Assembly: GCA_017561985.1 (NCBI GenBank)
Contig: JAFZAZ010000034.1
Span: 1 to 64,000 of the forward strand
From: Lachnospiraceae bacterium
Lineage (GTDB): Bacteria > Bacillota_A > Clostridia > Lachnospirales > Lachnospiraceae
DNA length: 64,000 bases
Direction: 5' to 3'
Shown: piece after piece, positions 1-8,903 of the stretch
How positions within the stretch are numbered: position 1 is the stretch's first letter
Layout of the letters: every line of letters begins with the position of its first letter
Made by a program: the position numbers and the translations under genes
The notes under the pieces: model-generated
Told to the model about the DNA's origin: nothing
What the model saw: only the letters and a program-made list of their open reading frames with translations
The model's database searches: none

Positions 1-47
1 ACGTAGATGATGCCGGTTGACCGCTGCGTGGGTGCCGCGGGCCGACA

Positions 48-65
48 GCTGCCTAATTAGGCAGC
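48..65. repeat. 18-bp perfect palindrome
   Basis: GCTGCCTAATTAGGCAGC reads identically on both strands. It lies in AT-rich non-coding DNA near the window edge. No T-run follows on either strand, so it does not look like an intrinsic terminator. An operator or the relic of a mobile element end is possible. I see nothing else supportable between 66 and 260. Confidence 0.5.
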
Positions 66-260
66 AAGTGCAAATTTGTTATCTGCGTTTATATTTAGGT
101 TTTCCGGTTATTTACATGGTCCGGTACATGAATGGCTTCCACAATCTCAAAACACCCGTCGAAACCGGTACAAGCCCGGAAAAAAGCGGACAATCTCTCG
201 ACTGCCCGCTCATCATACCGTATTGATGCACGAATGTCAAGCGGATTCAACCCGCATGTG

Positions 261-407
261 CTACAGTATTAATTTCAATGCAGTAAAACAACACGCAAAA
301 ACCAACAATAAAACAGTCGCGATTCTCCCCGGCAGCTTCGGATTGTTTTTCGCATCTTCTCTTTCTGTTAACGAAGCATCTTCATCCGTTCTCCTGATGT
401 CATTCAT
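261..407 (-). CDS. small single-span membrane protein (48 aa), unknown
   Basis: The 48-codon frame starts at an ATG that overlaps the stop codon of the upstream permease fragment, an arrangement typical of translational coupling. An AAGAG stretch about 8 nt upstream could serve as ribosome site. The product has a charged N-terminal half and a hydrophobic C-terminal segment (about residues 29-48), which would make a tail-anchored membrane peptide. I recognise no family. It could be a genuine third gene of an ABC transporter operon whose permease has decayed, or simply an open stretch in gene debris. Confidence 0.4.
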   Translation of the reverse strand: MNDIRRTDEDASLTEREDAKNNPKLPGRIATVLLLVFACCFTALKLIL

Positions 408-744
408 TTTTCATTCTCTTAAATATTTTGTTCACCTGAACACCGGTGACCACATACGTAAGCGCTATAACGATCAGACAAAAGATCAGAAGGCAGAGAC
501 AGGCCGTGGGAACATCAAGAAGGAAAACGAATTTGCTCTGTTTTGAAACACCGCCATATGTTCCCGAAAGCACCAGATCGATTCCCAGGCACACACAGAA
601 ACTGCTGACAACCGCTATTCCGCCGGTTTTCAAGGTTAACAATACATTCTCAATCAGATAACAGTTGACAATATCCCGCTTCTTGTATCCCATTTTAAAG
701 ATCATTTCGGTAAATTTCTTCTGATGATCGATCTTGAGAAGCAA
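400..744 (-). pseudogene. 5'-truncated ABC transporter permease, FtsX/MacB-like C-terminus
   Basis: The roughly 114 residues resemble the C-terminal end of an FtsX-type permease: a charged loop (KKFTEMIFKMGYKKRDIVN), a transmembrane segment, an extracellular loop, a last transmembrane segment and a basic tail ending FKRMKNE. The large periplasmic domain and first membrane segments are absent, and an in-frame TGA lies at 751-753, just before the homologous part begins. The first available start is a TTG at 744. The frame overlaps the 3' end of the next gene upstream (702-744) in another frame. Together these point to a deletion that removed most of the permease. Resemblance is by eye only. Confidence 0.55.
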
Positions 745-1136
745 TGCATATCAAGGGTCTTCTGAGTATCTTTATCCTTGTATCTCAGCTGCTTGACATC
801 AAACTTCCCCTCTTTATCGATCTTTATACTCAGACTGACCGAATACGATGTCAAATCTTTTTCCTTTGCCTGCTCCGAAAAGCTTACACTCGTAATCTTC
901 ACGTCCGGATTATCAAAAGAAATCCCTGCTGCATCATTCAGAAAATCGACATCCTCATTGAACGCAAAAAGGGTCAATCGGAATGAGTATTGTCCGTCAC
1001 GTGCAATTCCGATTGAACCATACATTTTTTGAATACAAACCGTTTCAAGTCTGTCAAAAAAATGAAAATACAAAAAAATGCCCAAGCAAATCACAGCACA
1101 AAATGCAGCAGCAAGAATTATTACTTTCTTTTTCAT
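702..1136 (-). CDS. membrane-anchored accessory protein, 3' end probably altered by deletion
   Basis: Translation should begin at the ATG at 1136: a good ribosome site (GAGGAG, about 6 nt away) precedes it and the protein starts MKKK followed by a hydrophobic stretch (residues 5-25), a signal peptide or membrane anchor. The soluble part, with many Asp, Lys and Ser residues, is of unknown fold. The last twenty or so residues are basic and read out of frame through the start of the permease fragment, so the natural C-terminus was probably lost when the two genes were joined. Small exported proteins of this kind often accompany MacB-like exporters. Base composition is AT-richer than the rest of the window. 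Confidence 0.5.
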   Translation of the reverse strand: MKKKVIILAAAFCAVICLGIFLYFHFFDRLETVCIQKMYGSIGIARDGQYSFRLTLFAFNEDVDFLNDAAGISFDNPDVKITSVSFSEQAKEKDLTSYSVSLSIKIDKEGKFDVKQLRYKDKDTQKTLDMHCFSRSIIRRNLPK

Positions 1137-1213
1137 AATTACTCCTCGAAACCCAGAATACTTCGCAGATTGTAACCTACCCCAATCAACATGATTAATG
1201 TGCAAGGTATTTA

Positions 1214-1243
1214 GGAAGACCACCTGTAAGCAGGTGGTCTTCC
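1214..1243. repeat. 13-bp perfect inverted repeat with TAAG loop
   Basis: GGAAGACCACCTG at 1214-1226 pairs perfectly with CAGGTGGTCTTCC at 1231-1243. There is no T-run behind it on either strand. On the minus strand it falls in the predicted leader between the promoter at 1290-1318 and the gene starting at 1136. Strong hairpins of this type are also found at IS200/IS605 ends, which would fit the gene debris around it, but no transposase remains. Confidence 0.6.
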
Positions 1244-1289
1244 TTCCGGCAACTGATGCTTAACCCAGCACCACTTCTTCTTGTATACT

Positions 1290-1318
1290 ATAATATCACA
1301 ATAATCACACAAAATCAA
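1290..1318 (-). promoter_or_regulatory. SigA-type promoter for the gene at 702-1136
   Basis: On the minus strand the -35 box is TTGATT (1313-1318), the spacer 17 bp and the -10 box TATTAT (1290-1295). It would start a transcript near 1283, giving a leader of about 145 nt that contains the hairpin at 1214-1243. Confidence 0.55.
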
Positions 1319-1330
1319 TTATTTCGAGAA

Positions 1331-1483
1331 CTAAAGCCACTTAAAGTACACGCCGTTATACTCTTTCACATACTCATTGCTGGTAGTAGCATTTCCATCA
1401 TTAATCCATCCGCTGTTCGAAGCTCTCTGAGGCTGAATCGTGTATACCGAGAACTGCTGCTTGACTCTTCTTACTGTAATTAT
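1331..1483 (-). pseudogene. C-terminal remnant of an unrecognised protein
   Basis: A frame of about 50 codons reads to a TAG at 1331-1333 and is closed upstream by TAA at 1484-1486. The tail contains NSGWINDGNATTSNEYVKEY, rich in Asn, Thr and Tyr as in surface or secreted proteins, and ends in VYFKWL. There is no start codon with a ribosome site. I read it as the end of a decayed gene. Apart from this and the promoter and hairpin nearby, I see nothing in the interval 1137-1531. Confidence 0.3.
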
Positions 1484-1531
1484 TTATCTACAAGAAGAAG
1501 TCGCTGGGGTTCTATGTATCGGTAGTATTCC

Positions 1532-3331
1532 TTACTTTCTGGATCGCGGGATCTTGATGTTCACGGCGAAGATTTTGTTCTTCTTGTCGTAGCCGAGTTT
1601 GATCCTCCAGCCGTGCTCCGCCACGATGGAGTTTGCGATGGAAAGGCCGAGGCCGGTTCCCTTTCCGGCGAGACGGCTCTCATCTCCCATCTCCAGCGGT
1701 TCCAGGAGGCTGTTGATGTTCTTTCCGTAGTTGATATCCGCTTTATTGACCACACGGAAGTTGTAAGTCTCACCCTGCAGGACGATCTCGTCGCCCTCGG
1801 GCGCGTATTTTACGGCGTTGCCGATCAGATTGTCCATGACGGTCTGCAGCAGCGTCGGATCGCCGTGCACATATGTATCACCGATCTTCTTGATCGTCAG
1901 TTTCTTCTCTTTCAGAAGCTCTTCGTAACGCTTCTGCGAGTTCTCCGCGATGTCCATGAGGAACACTCCGACGCGATTGACTTCGATGCTCTTCTGCTTC
2001 GCAAGATCAAGGTTTTTGTCAATCAGCCCGTTCAGGTATTTTACGTTGTCAAGAATCTGACCGGCGTAATACTCGCGCTTCTCGGTGTGCACATTTTCCA
2101 CAAGATTCTCGCCGAACCCCTGCATGATCATCAGCGGTGTCTTCAGGTCGTGCGCCATGGAGTTCACAAGAGTTCTGTGGAACTCGCTCTTCGCGCGCTG
2201 TGAGTACAGTTTTCGATACCGGAGCATGGCGATCACCGTGATGATCGCGGCCAGAAGGATGCCGTAGGCAGACATATTGGTAAACAACATCTTCCGCGTA
2301 TCTGCGAGTGCATTGGGCGCCAGCACGCGCGTTGCTATCGTAATCTTATCCCCTTCCGCATCAACGAGCTTCTCGTTGTACGCAAACGAGATGTCGCCCG
2401 GCAGGAACGTGAACGGAATGTTGAACAGATTGTCGCCGATTGCGATTTGCTTGGACAAAAGGTACGTATTGGCGACTACCGGGATCTCTTCTTCGTTTGT
2501 GATCGATCCGTACCGGACATCCCAGAATATCGGATAAAGCACGCCGGTGCTTCCGATTATCGGAAACAACATGGCCGTAAGTTCGCCGTACTCTGCTTTT
2601 TCCCAGTTTTCCGAGTCGTGCGTAAACAACAGTTTATTTTCCGAAGCGTTCGTTACACGCTCAAATTTCTTTCCGTCTGCCGGACAGCTGCAGGTGATAT
2701 TCTTCGTCTCGATCAATACATTGTTCTTGTAGTATTTTGCGACGACAGTGACCGGACGGAATTCATTTTCATTGATGTCATACTCGGTCACTTTGAACGT
2801 CCATCCGTTGCTTGGGTATGTATCAACCCATGCGGTATCGGAATTTTTTCTGACGCCGAGAGTCTCGTCCCAGAGATTCTGGACATACCGCTTCGGGCAG
2901 TACCGCACAATTTCGTCTCCGCCCTCTTCGGCCGGTGCGATCACAAGAAACACCTCATCCTTAATCTCGTCGGTGTAGATGCCCCTGTCGTCTACCCAGA
3001 CCACCGTGGCCGCCGACACTCCGCTATCGGACAGCGTTGTCCCGTATGCATTGAGTTTATGTGCAGTGTAATCGATCAACGCCTTGTCCTGCGCGTAATT
3101 CAGACCGGTATCATGCGCTTTTTCGCGAAGCTGCGACGCATATCTTTGTACTTCCTGCGAAGACTTGTATGTCAGCCAGTGGCGCTCCTGCAGAAAATAA
3201 TCCCTGCCGAGATAGTTCAAAAGAAACAGACAGAGCACAATCCAGATTACCACGTATTTTGCGACAAACCGGAAGTTGCGATACTTCTCGCCGCGAAACA
3301 ATTCTTTGAAAAATCCTTTGTCCTTTGCCAT
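1532..3331 (-). CDS. sensor histidine kinase (HisKA-HATPase_c)
   Basis: A 599-residue membrane sensor kinase. Residues 24-42 and 354-370 form two membrane segments that bracket an extracytoplasmic domain of about 310 residues of no family I recognise. The HisKA helix carries the phospho-acceptor in SMAHDLKTPL (His394), followed by the ATPase domain with an N box (DNLIGNAVKYAP) and a G box (GKGTGLGLS) near the C-terminus. No HAMP domain is visible between membrane and HisKA. GAGGGGG precedes the ATG. It lies 30 bp after the response regulator gene, so the pair is one operon with the regulator first. The signal sensed is unknown. Confidence 0.93.
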   Translation of the reverse strand: MAKDKGFFKELFRGEKYRNFRFVAKYVVIWIVLCLFLLNYLGRDYFLQERHWLTYKSSQEVQRYASQLREKAHDTGLNYAQDKALIDYTAHKLNAYGTTLSDSGVSAATVVWVDDRGIYTDEIKDEVFLVIAPAEEGGDEIVRYCPKRYVQNLWDETLGVRKNSDTAWVDTYPSNGWTFKVTEYDINENEFRPVTVVAKYYKNNVLIETKNITCSCPADGKKFERVTNASENKLLFTHDSENWEKAEYGELTAMLFPIIGSTGVLYPIFWDVRYGSITNEEEIPVVANTYLLSKQIAIGDNLFNIPFTFLPGDISFAYNEKLVDAEGDKITIATRVLAPNALADTRKMLFTNMSAYGILLAAIITVIAMLRYRKLYSQRAKSEFHRTLVNSMAHDLKTPLMIMQGFGENLVENVHTEKREYYAGQILDNVKYLNGLIDKNLDLAKQKSIEVNRVGVFLMDIAENSQKRYEELLKEKKLTIKKIGDTYVHGDPTLLQTVMDNLIGNAVKYAPEGDEIVLQGETYNFRVVNKADINYGKNINSLLEPLEMGDESRLAGKGTGLGLSIANSIVAEHGWRIKLGYDKKNKIFAVNIKIPRSRK

Positions 3332-3361
3332 TATTTTAACCCCCTCAGGCGGTACGCCTTG

Positions 3362-4036
3362 TCATTCTACGATCTTATATCCCTTGGTGAACACGGTCTT
3401 GACCTGCTTGCCGGCCTCGCCGAGACTCTTGCGCAGCTTCTTCACGTGATTGTCCACGACTCTGTCGTTACCGAAGAAATCGGTTCCCCACGCGCGGTCC
3501 AAAAGCGCGTCCCTGGAGTATGTCCACCCCGGCCTCTCCATCAGCAGCATGAGAATCGACAGTTCCTTTCGCGGAAGATCGATCTCCTCGCCGGACACGG
3601 TCACCGTCAGTGCGCGCCGGTTGATCGCGATTTCACCGCAGCGCATCACATCGTCGATCACGGTTCCCCGGGATCTGCGGATCAGCGCGTTCACCTTGGC
3701 AAGAAGCTCCGCCAGCGAAAACGGCTTGCAAACATAATCGTCGCAGCCGAGCTCGTAGCCGTACAGCCTGTCCTCCTCGCCGGTTCTCGCGGTCATAAAG
3801 ATCACCGGAACGTCCATGGTTCTGCGGATGCGGATCATCATGTCGAAGCCGCTCATCGCGGGAAGCATCACGTCCAGTAGGATCAGGTCGTAATGGTTCT
3901 CAGCAATCTTGTCCATTCCCTCGGTTCCGGTCGTCGCCACGTCCATTTCGTAGTCCGGCGCCTTCCCCGAAAAATAATCCAGGATTCCCTCTCGGATCTT
4001 CGGATCGTCCTCCACCATCAAAATGCGATTTCTCAC
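3362..4036 (-). CDS. OmpR/PhoB-family response regulator
   Basis: The product has 224 residues, the usual size. The receiver domain begins RILMVEDDP, with the acidic pocket at Glu9/Asp10/Asp11, the phosphorylated residue at Asp55 in LILLDVMLP and a conserved Lys in DYVCKPF. The C-terminal winged helix carries the DNA-contacting region ending DNHVKKLRKSL. The frame is open further upstream, but I chose the GTG at 4036 because AGAGGT lies 7 nt before it and the receiver homology starts there. It partners the kinase encoded directly downstream. The target genes are not evident. Confidence 0.93.
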   Translation of the reverse strand: MRNRILMVEDDPKIREGILDYFSGKAPDYEMDVATTGTEGMDKIAENHYDLILLDVMLPAMSGFDMMIRIRRTMDVPVIFMTARTGEEDRLYGYELGCDDYVCKPFSLAELLAKVNALIRRSRGTVIDDVMRCGEIAINRRALTVTVSGEEIDLPRKELSILMLLMERPGWTYSRDALLDRAWGTDFFGNDRVVDNHVKKLRKSLGEAGKQVKTVFTKGYKIVE

Positions 4037-4187
4037 GTTCTCTACCTCTTTTTCTGCAGAAAATTGTATCGCAAAACGTCTTTTGCTGTTGGTATCATAA
4101 CACACACTCATATACTTTTTATGTCCTTTTTCGCCCGATTCGGACTTTTTTCGACATTTTTCGCTCTCTTTTTTCAATATTTTCCGC

Positions 4188-4233
4188 AAAATGAAACGGC
4201 CGGGACACCACTGTGCCTCGGCCGTCTCATTTT
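4188..4233 (-). terminator. terminator after the fatty acid operon
   Basis: On the minus strand AATGAGACGGCCG pairs with CGGCCGTTTCATT (one mismatch, loop of about 16 nt), flanked by A and T tracts. It lies 31 bp after the stop of the acyl-CoA synthetase gene, the last of the operon. Confidence 0.7.
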
Positions 4234-4264
4234 GATTGTTATGTTCTATTGCTGCTTTGCCTGC

Positions 4265-5932
4265 TTATTTCTGATCCCGCAAAAATGCTTCCTCGTCCTC
4301 ACGGCGGATTGCTGCGCGGTTGATCTTGCCGCTTGCGGTGTGCGGCAGTTCGTCGACATACGCGATGATACGGGGGTATTTGTAAACCGCTCCGTGCGTC
4401 TTCACATAGTCCTGCAGCGAGTTTGTGAGTCTGGAGTCCCCTGTATACCCTTCGCGGAGCACAACACTTGCCTTCACAACCGTTCCTCGCGTGCGGCTCG
4501 GATATCCGGTCACGGCGCACGAAGCTACCGCCGGATGCTGAAGCAGAAGGTCCTCGACCTCCGAGGGGCCGATCCGGTAACCGCTCGATTTGATGACGTC
4601 GTCGCCTCTTCCGACGAAGAAGAAATTGCCGTCCGCATCGCGTCTTGCACGGTCTCCTGTGTGGTACACGCCGTCACGCCACACATCGCGGTACCGCTCG
4701 GGCTCACCGAGGTATCCGCAGAACACTCCGACCGGGCGCTTGCCGTCATTCGGAAGGAGAACGATCTCTCCCTCTTCCCCGTCCGGAACCGGATTGTTGT
4801 TCTCGTCACGAAGTTCGATCCGGTACTGCGGCGAAGCCTTTCCGATTGAACCCGGCACAGGCTTCCCGCCGATCGGCGTGCAGATCTGCAGCGCCGTCTC
4901 CGTCTGACCGAAACCGTCGCGCACGACAACTCCCGTCGCTTCCGCAAATTTGTTCGCGACTACCGGAGGCATCGGCTCTCCGGCAGTCGCAGCGTGATGA
5001 AGGTATGACCAGTCATAAAGACGTAAGTCCTCATTCACAAGATACTTGTATATCGTCGGAGGTGCGCAAAATGTATTCACTCTGCACTCCGTGATCAGCT
5101 TTAAAAACTCTCCCGAGTAAAACCGGTCGTAATCGTAAACCAGGATACACGCGCCGAGAAACCACTGCCCGTACAGCTTTCCCCACGCGGTTTTCGCCCA
5201 GCCGGAGTCCGCCACCGTCAGGTGCAGATCGCCGTCGGTGATGCCGTGCCAGCATTTTGCGGTATAAATGTGGGCAACCGGGTAGGAAAAATCATGGATG
5301 ACTGCCTTCGGCGCGCCGTTCGTTCCCGACGTAAAATAGTAAAGCATCGCGTCTTCCCGGTGCGTCCTGACGCGCTTCCACACGCCCGCGACGGACGATC
5401 CCGCGAGCATCTCGTCCCAGAATCGGAAGCCATCGTAAGGCTTACCGACTGCCACGGGAACGACTGCTGTGTTCTTCACCGCCTGCTCGACCTTCTCGCA
5501 GATATGCTCCGAGTTCACGCACAGGATCACTTTGACTCCCGCCGTCTCCGCTCGCTTGCGGATGTCCTCCGCGGACACCATGTGCGACGTCGGGACCGCG
5601 ATCGCTCCGAGCTTGTGAAGCGCAAGCATCGCGATCCAGAACTCGCTGCGTCGCTTCAGAAGAAGCATGACGGGCGTTCCCGCACCGACTTCGAGCTTGG
5701 CAAGCGACCATGCCGCCGTGTCCGAATACCGCTTGAGATCGCCGAACGTAAACCGCGTCACGCTTCCGTCGATACCGATGTGCAGCATCGCCGGCTTGTC
5801 CGGTCTCTCAGCCGCAAAACGGTCCGTGACATCGTACGCAAAATTGAAATTCTCCGGCACGGTCGTCTCGATCCGTTCCACTCTTCCGTCCGGACCGGTG
5901 ATCTCGCGGTAGTATTCCTCATAGATGTGCAT
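4265..5932 (-). CDS. acyl-CoA synthetase, medium-chain/acetyl-CoA synthetase-like (AMP-forming)
   Basis: A 555-residue ANL-superfamily ligase that activates a carboxylic acid to acyl-AMP and then acyl-CoA. Visible motifs are the AMP-binding loop YYFTSGTNGAPKAVIHD (about residue 210), DGFGQTE, the hinge TGDRARRDADGNFFFVGR and the catalytic Lys in PHTASGKINR near the C-terminus. The long N-terminal domain and motif spacing resemble medium-chain acyl-CoA synthetases. TAGGAG lies 8 nt before the ATG. It is the last gene of the fatty acid operon, 12 bp after accA. That context suggests recycling or uptake of fatty acids, but the substrate cannot be read from the sequence. Confidence 0.88.
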   Translation of the reverse strand: MHIYEEYYREITGPDGRVERIETTVPENFNFAYDVTDRFAAERPDKPAMLHIGIDGSVTRFTFGDLKRYSDTAAWSLAKLEVGAGTPVMLLLKRRSEFWIAMLALHKLGAIAVPTSHMVSAEDIRKRAETAGVKVILCVNSEHICEKVEQAVKNTAVVPVAVGKPYDGFRFWDEMLAGSSVAGVWKRVRTHREDAMLYYFTSGTNGAPKAVIHDFSYPVAHIYTAKCWHGITDGDLHLTVADSGWAKTAWGKLYGQWFLGACILVYDYDRFYSGEFLKLITECRVNTFCAPPTIYKYLVNEDLRLYDWSYLHHAATAGEPMPPVVANKFAEATGVVVRDGFGQTETALQICTPIGGKPVPGSIGKASPQYRIELRDENNNPVPDGEEGEIVLLPNDGKRPVGVFCGYLGEPERYRDVWRDGVYHTGDRARRDADGNFFFVGRGDDVIKSSGYRIGPSEVEDLLLQHPAVASCAVTGYPSRTRGTVVKASVVLREGYTGDSRLTNSLQDYVKTHGAVYKYPRIIAYVDELPHTASGKINRAAIRREDEEAFLRDQK

Positions 5933-5944
5933 TCGTATATGCTC

Positions 5945-6700
5945 CTAACAACCGATTTTTCGAAAACGACGGTAACGCGCTTCCAGAAGTTCCTTGGGCG
6001 AAAGCCCCGCAAGAACATCAAACTCCGCCTCAAGCTCCGCCGCAAGCCGCTTAGGATTGTCCTTCGTACAGATACGCTCGATCAGTCCCATCGAGCGAAG
6101 CTGTTCCGCAGTAAGCCCCAAAGCTTCGGCCGCCTCAGCCGCACGCTTTGTGTCCTTCCACAGGATGTTAGCGCAATTTTCCGGCGACACAACGCTGAAA
6201 TACGCGTCCTCGGTCATCCAGATCCTGTCGGAGTGCGAAAGTGCAAGCGCACCGCCGCTTCCTCCCTCGCCGATGATCACCGAAATGACCGGCGTTGCGA
6301 GATCCGCCATCTCAAGCAGGCACTCCGCGATCGCGCGCCCCTGACCGTGCTCCTCCGCGTCGATCCCGCAAAATGCACCTGCCGTGTCGACAAGGCACAG
6401 CACAGGCCTCCTGAACTTCTCCGCCTGCTTCATCAGACGAAGCGCCTTTCGGTATCCTTCCGGATGTGCGCTTCCGAAGTTGTAACGGATGCGCTCTTCT
6501 GTCGTCTTTCCCTTTTCAATCCCGATGACGGTGACCGCTCGCTTCCCGAGCGTGCCGATCCCCGCGATGACCGCACTGTCATCCCCGCACAGGCGATCGC
6601 CGTGCAGCTCGAAAAAATCCGGTATCATTCGTTTTATGTAATCCCCGGCCGTGAGGCGGTTCTCGCCTCTCGCGGCCAGGACGGTTTCATACGCGTTCAT
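5945..6700 (-). CDS. accA: acetyl-CoA carboxylase carboxyltransferase alpha subunit
   Basis: A 251-residue carboxyltransferase alpha subunit of the crotonase superfamily. Recognisable are the RPVLCLVDTAGAFCG segment and the GEGGSGGALAL oxyanion loop. With AccD it moves carboxyl from carboxybiotin to acetyl-CoA to make malonyl-CoA. The ATG at 6700 was chosen because CGGAGG lies about 5 nt upstream and homology starts there; an earlier ATG in frame has no ribosome site. It lacks the N-terminal helical extension of the E. coli protein (about 319 residues), as many clostridial versions do. It follows accD by 33 bp. Confidence 0.93.
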   Translation of the reverse strand: MNAYETVLAARGENRLTAGDYIKRMIPDFFELHGDRLCGDDSAVIAGIGTLGKRAVTVIGIEKGKTTEERIRYNFGSAHPEGYRKALRLMKQAEKFRRPVLCLVDTAGAFCGIDAEEHGQGRAIAECLLEMADLATPVISVIIGEGGSGGALALSHSDRIWMTEDAYFSVVSPENCANILWKDTKRAAEAAEALGLTAEQLRSMGLIERICTKDNPKRLAAELEAEFDVLAGLSPKELLEARYRRFRKIGC

Positions 6701-6733
6701 AGTTCCTCCGAATCTCCGCACATTTTCCGCGGA

Positions 6734-7567
6734 TCAAAGTCCGTGCAGCGCTAAGATATGTGCGATGCAGTCCTTCTGTTCGCGGCGCGGTACGATCGCA
6801 TCGATGTGACCGCACGCAAGCACTCTCTCCGCGCGCTGGAAGTCCTTCGGAAGCGCCTGGTTGAGGCTTTTCTCGATGACTCTCGGACCTGCGAATCCGA
6901 CGCGCGCTCCCGGCTCTGCAAGCGTGATGTCCGCCTGCATCGCAAAGCTTGCGTCCACTCCGCCCGTCGTCGGGTCCGTGAGCAGCACCACATACAGATT
7001 GCCGGCCTTACTGTGCCTCTTGACGGCCGCGGAAACCTTCGACATCTGCATCAGCGAGAGCATTCCCTCCTGCATTCTCGCGCCGCCGGACACCGTCACT
7101 CCGAGCACCGGCATCCGCCGCTCCGTCGCATACTCGAACAGCCTTGTGATTTTTTCTCCAACGACGGACCCCATCGAGCCCATCATGAAGTTCGCTTCCA
7201 TCGCAAACACTGCCACGGCATGTCCGTGGATCGTCGCGGTTCCGCACAGCACGCCCTCATTTTCCCGGCTGTTGTCCCGCGCAACGGCAAGCTTCGTATC
7301 GTAATCCGGAAAATTCAGCACATTTCTCGAGCAGAGTTCCCGGTCAAGCTCGGTGAAGCTTCTGCGGTCGGTGAGCATGAGAAGCCTGCGCCTTGCGCGC
7401 ACCGTAAAATACCGTCCGCACGCAGGGCATATAAAATACTCGTGACGCACGCGCGCCACCGGGAATTTCCGCCCGCACGCCTTGCACACGATATGTCTTC
7501 CCGACGGCGAGACGCCGCCGTTTTCAGGCGCATTGTTCGCCTTGAGAAACCACTTTCGAAGATCCAT
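6734..7567 (-). CDS. accD: acetyl-CoA carboxylase carboxyltransferase beta subunit
   Basis: A 277-residue beta subunit. An N-terminal four-cysteine zinc ribbon (CKACGRKF, then CPACGRYF, about residues 28-54) is followed by the crotonase-like fold with GVTVSGGARMQEG and the DPTTGGVDASFAM segment. The zinc ribbon is the family hallmark and contributes to RNA/DNA or acetyl-CoA handling in known AccD proteins. It partners AccA, encoded next. The gene starts 6 bp after the accC stop. Confidence 0.94.
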   Translation of the reverse strand: MDLRKWFLKANNAPENGGVSPSGRHIVCKACGRKFPVARVRHEYFICPACGRYFTVRARRRLLMLTDRRSFTELDRELCSRNVLNFPDYDTKLAVARDNSRENEGVLCGTATIHGHAVAVFAMEANFMMGSMGSVVGEKITRLFEYATERRMPVLGVTVSGGARMQEGMLSLMQMSKVSAAVKRHSKAGNLYVVLLTDPTTGGVDASFAMQADITLAEPGARVGFAGPRVIEKSLNQALPKDFQRAERVLACGHIDAIVPRREQKDCIAHILALHGL

Positions 7568-7573
7568 CTATTC

Positions 7574-8902
7574 TCACAACACCTTCGCGGCCAGGCCGGT
7601 GTCGTACCGCCCGGTGAGGAAGGTTCCGTCCTCCATAAATTTCATATGCATCTCGCGATTGCTCTCCACGCCCACGAGCACGAACTCCGAGAGGGCGCAC
7701 TTCATTTTCCGGATAGCCCCCTCGCGCGTGTCCGCGCACACGACAAGCTTTCCGAGCATCGAGTCGTAAAATGGCGTGACTTCGCAGTTCTGGTACAGCG
7801 CCGAGTCAAATCTCACGTCGAGGCCGCCCGGGATGTGAAGCATCTGCACGCGCCCCGTCGAGGGAAGGCAGTCACTGCCCTTCTCCGCGCAGATACGGCA
7901 CTCGATGGCGTGTCTTCCGTTGCCGATCTCGGGCTGGCGGAACGGAATCTCGATGCCCGCGGCCGTGCGGATCTGCCACTCGACAATGTCGACGCCCGCA
8001 ACCGGCTCAGTGACCGAGTGCTCCACCTGAAGTCGCGTGTTCATCTCTAAGAAGAAATACTCCTCGCCGTGCACGAGAAACTCCACGGTTCCCACCGTGA
8101 CATAGCCGACGTGCTCCGCAAGCTTCTTCGCCGCCTCGTAGAGCTTCGCGCGCAGAGTATCCGAGAGGATCGGCGCAGGGCACTCTTCGATCAGCTTCTG
8201 GTTGCGTCGCTGCACCGAGCAGTCGCGGTCCCCGAGCAAAATGACCTTGCCTGCCGCGTCCGCAAGTATCTGAACTTCCACATGTTTTACATTCTCAAGA
8301 TAGCGCTCAAGCAGCACGCCGTCGTCACCGAACGAAGCCTCCGCTTCCTTGCGGACGGCGTTCCATGCGCCGGCAAGCTCGCTTTGCTCGCGCACGACAC
8401 GGATTCCCTTACCGCCGCCGCCGGAGCGCGCCTTCAGCATGACCGGATACCCGATCTGTGCCGCGCTTTCGCACGCTTCCTCTGCGCTCCCCACGGTGCC
8501 GCAGCCGGCTACAACGGGAAGTCCAGACTCCTGCGCGACCTCCCTCGCAATCTCCTTCTGACCCATTTTCCGGATCACTTCCGCGCTCGGCCCGATGAAG
8601 ACGATGCCGTTATCTTTACAAAGCTGCGCAAAATCCGCATTTTCCGCAAGCATTCCGTACCCCGGATGGATCGCGTCAGCACCGCATTGTCTCGCGAGCG
8701 TCACGATGGCGTCGCGGTTTAAATAGCTGTCCTTGGCAAGCGGTCCGCCGATGCAGTACGCCTCGTCCGCCATGACGACGTGGAGCGCGTCCGCGTCCGC
8801 CTTGGAGTACACCGCTACGGTCTCGATTCCCATCTCCTTGCAGGCCCGGATCACCCGGACCGCAACTTCTCCGCGGTTTGCGATCAAGATCTTAGAAAAC
8901 AT
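7574..8902 (-). CDS. accC: biotin carboxylase subunit of acetyl-CoA carboxylase
   Basis: A 442-residue ATP-grasp biotin carboxylase that carboxylates the biotin of AccB using bicarbonate and ATP. The N-terminus MFSKILIANRGEVAVR, the glycine-rich lid (KARSGGGGKGIR), EMNTRLQVEHSVTE and the C-terminal lid domain are all typical. The ATG at 8902 has GGAGGG 5 nt upstream, and only one base separates it from the fabZ stop (TGAGATG), so translation is probably coupled. An in-frame extension of ten residues upstream lacks homology. Confidence 0.95.
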   Translation of the reverse strand: MFSKILIANRGEVAVRVIRACKEMGIETVAVYSKADADALHVVMADEAYCIGGPLAKDSYLNRDAIVTLARQCGADAIHPGYGMLAENADFAQLCKDNGIVFIGPSAEVIRKMGQKEIAREVAQESGLPVVAGCGTVGSAEEACESAAQIGYPVMLKARSGGGGKGIRVVREQSELAGAWNAVRKEAEASFGDDGVLLERYLENVKHVEVQILADAAGKVILLGDRDCSVQRRNQKLIEECPAPILSDTLRAKLYEAAKKLAEHVGYVTVGTVEFLVHGEEYFFLEMNTRLQVEHSVTEPVAGVDIVEWQIRTAAGIEIPFRQPEIGNGRHAIECRICAEKGSDCLPSTGRVQMLHIPGGLDVRFDSALYQNCEVTPFYDSMLGKLVVCADTREGAIRKMKCALSEFVLVGVESNREMHMKFMEDGTFLTGRYDTGLAAKVL

Positions 8903-8903
8903 C

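Noticed and set aside
1214..1243. Intrinsic terminator at the 13-bp hairpin
   Set aside because: No T-run follows on either strand, and it lies downstream of a promoter inside a leader rather than after a gene.
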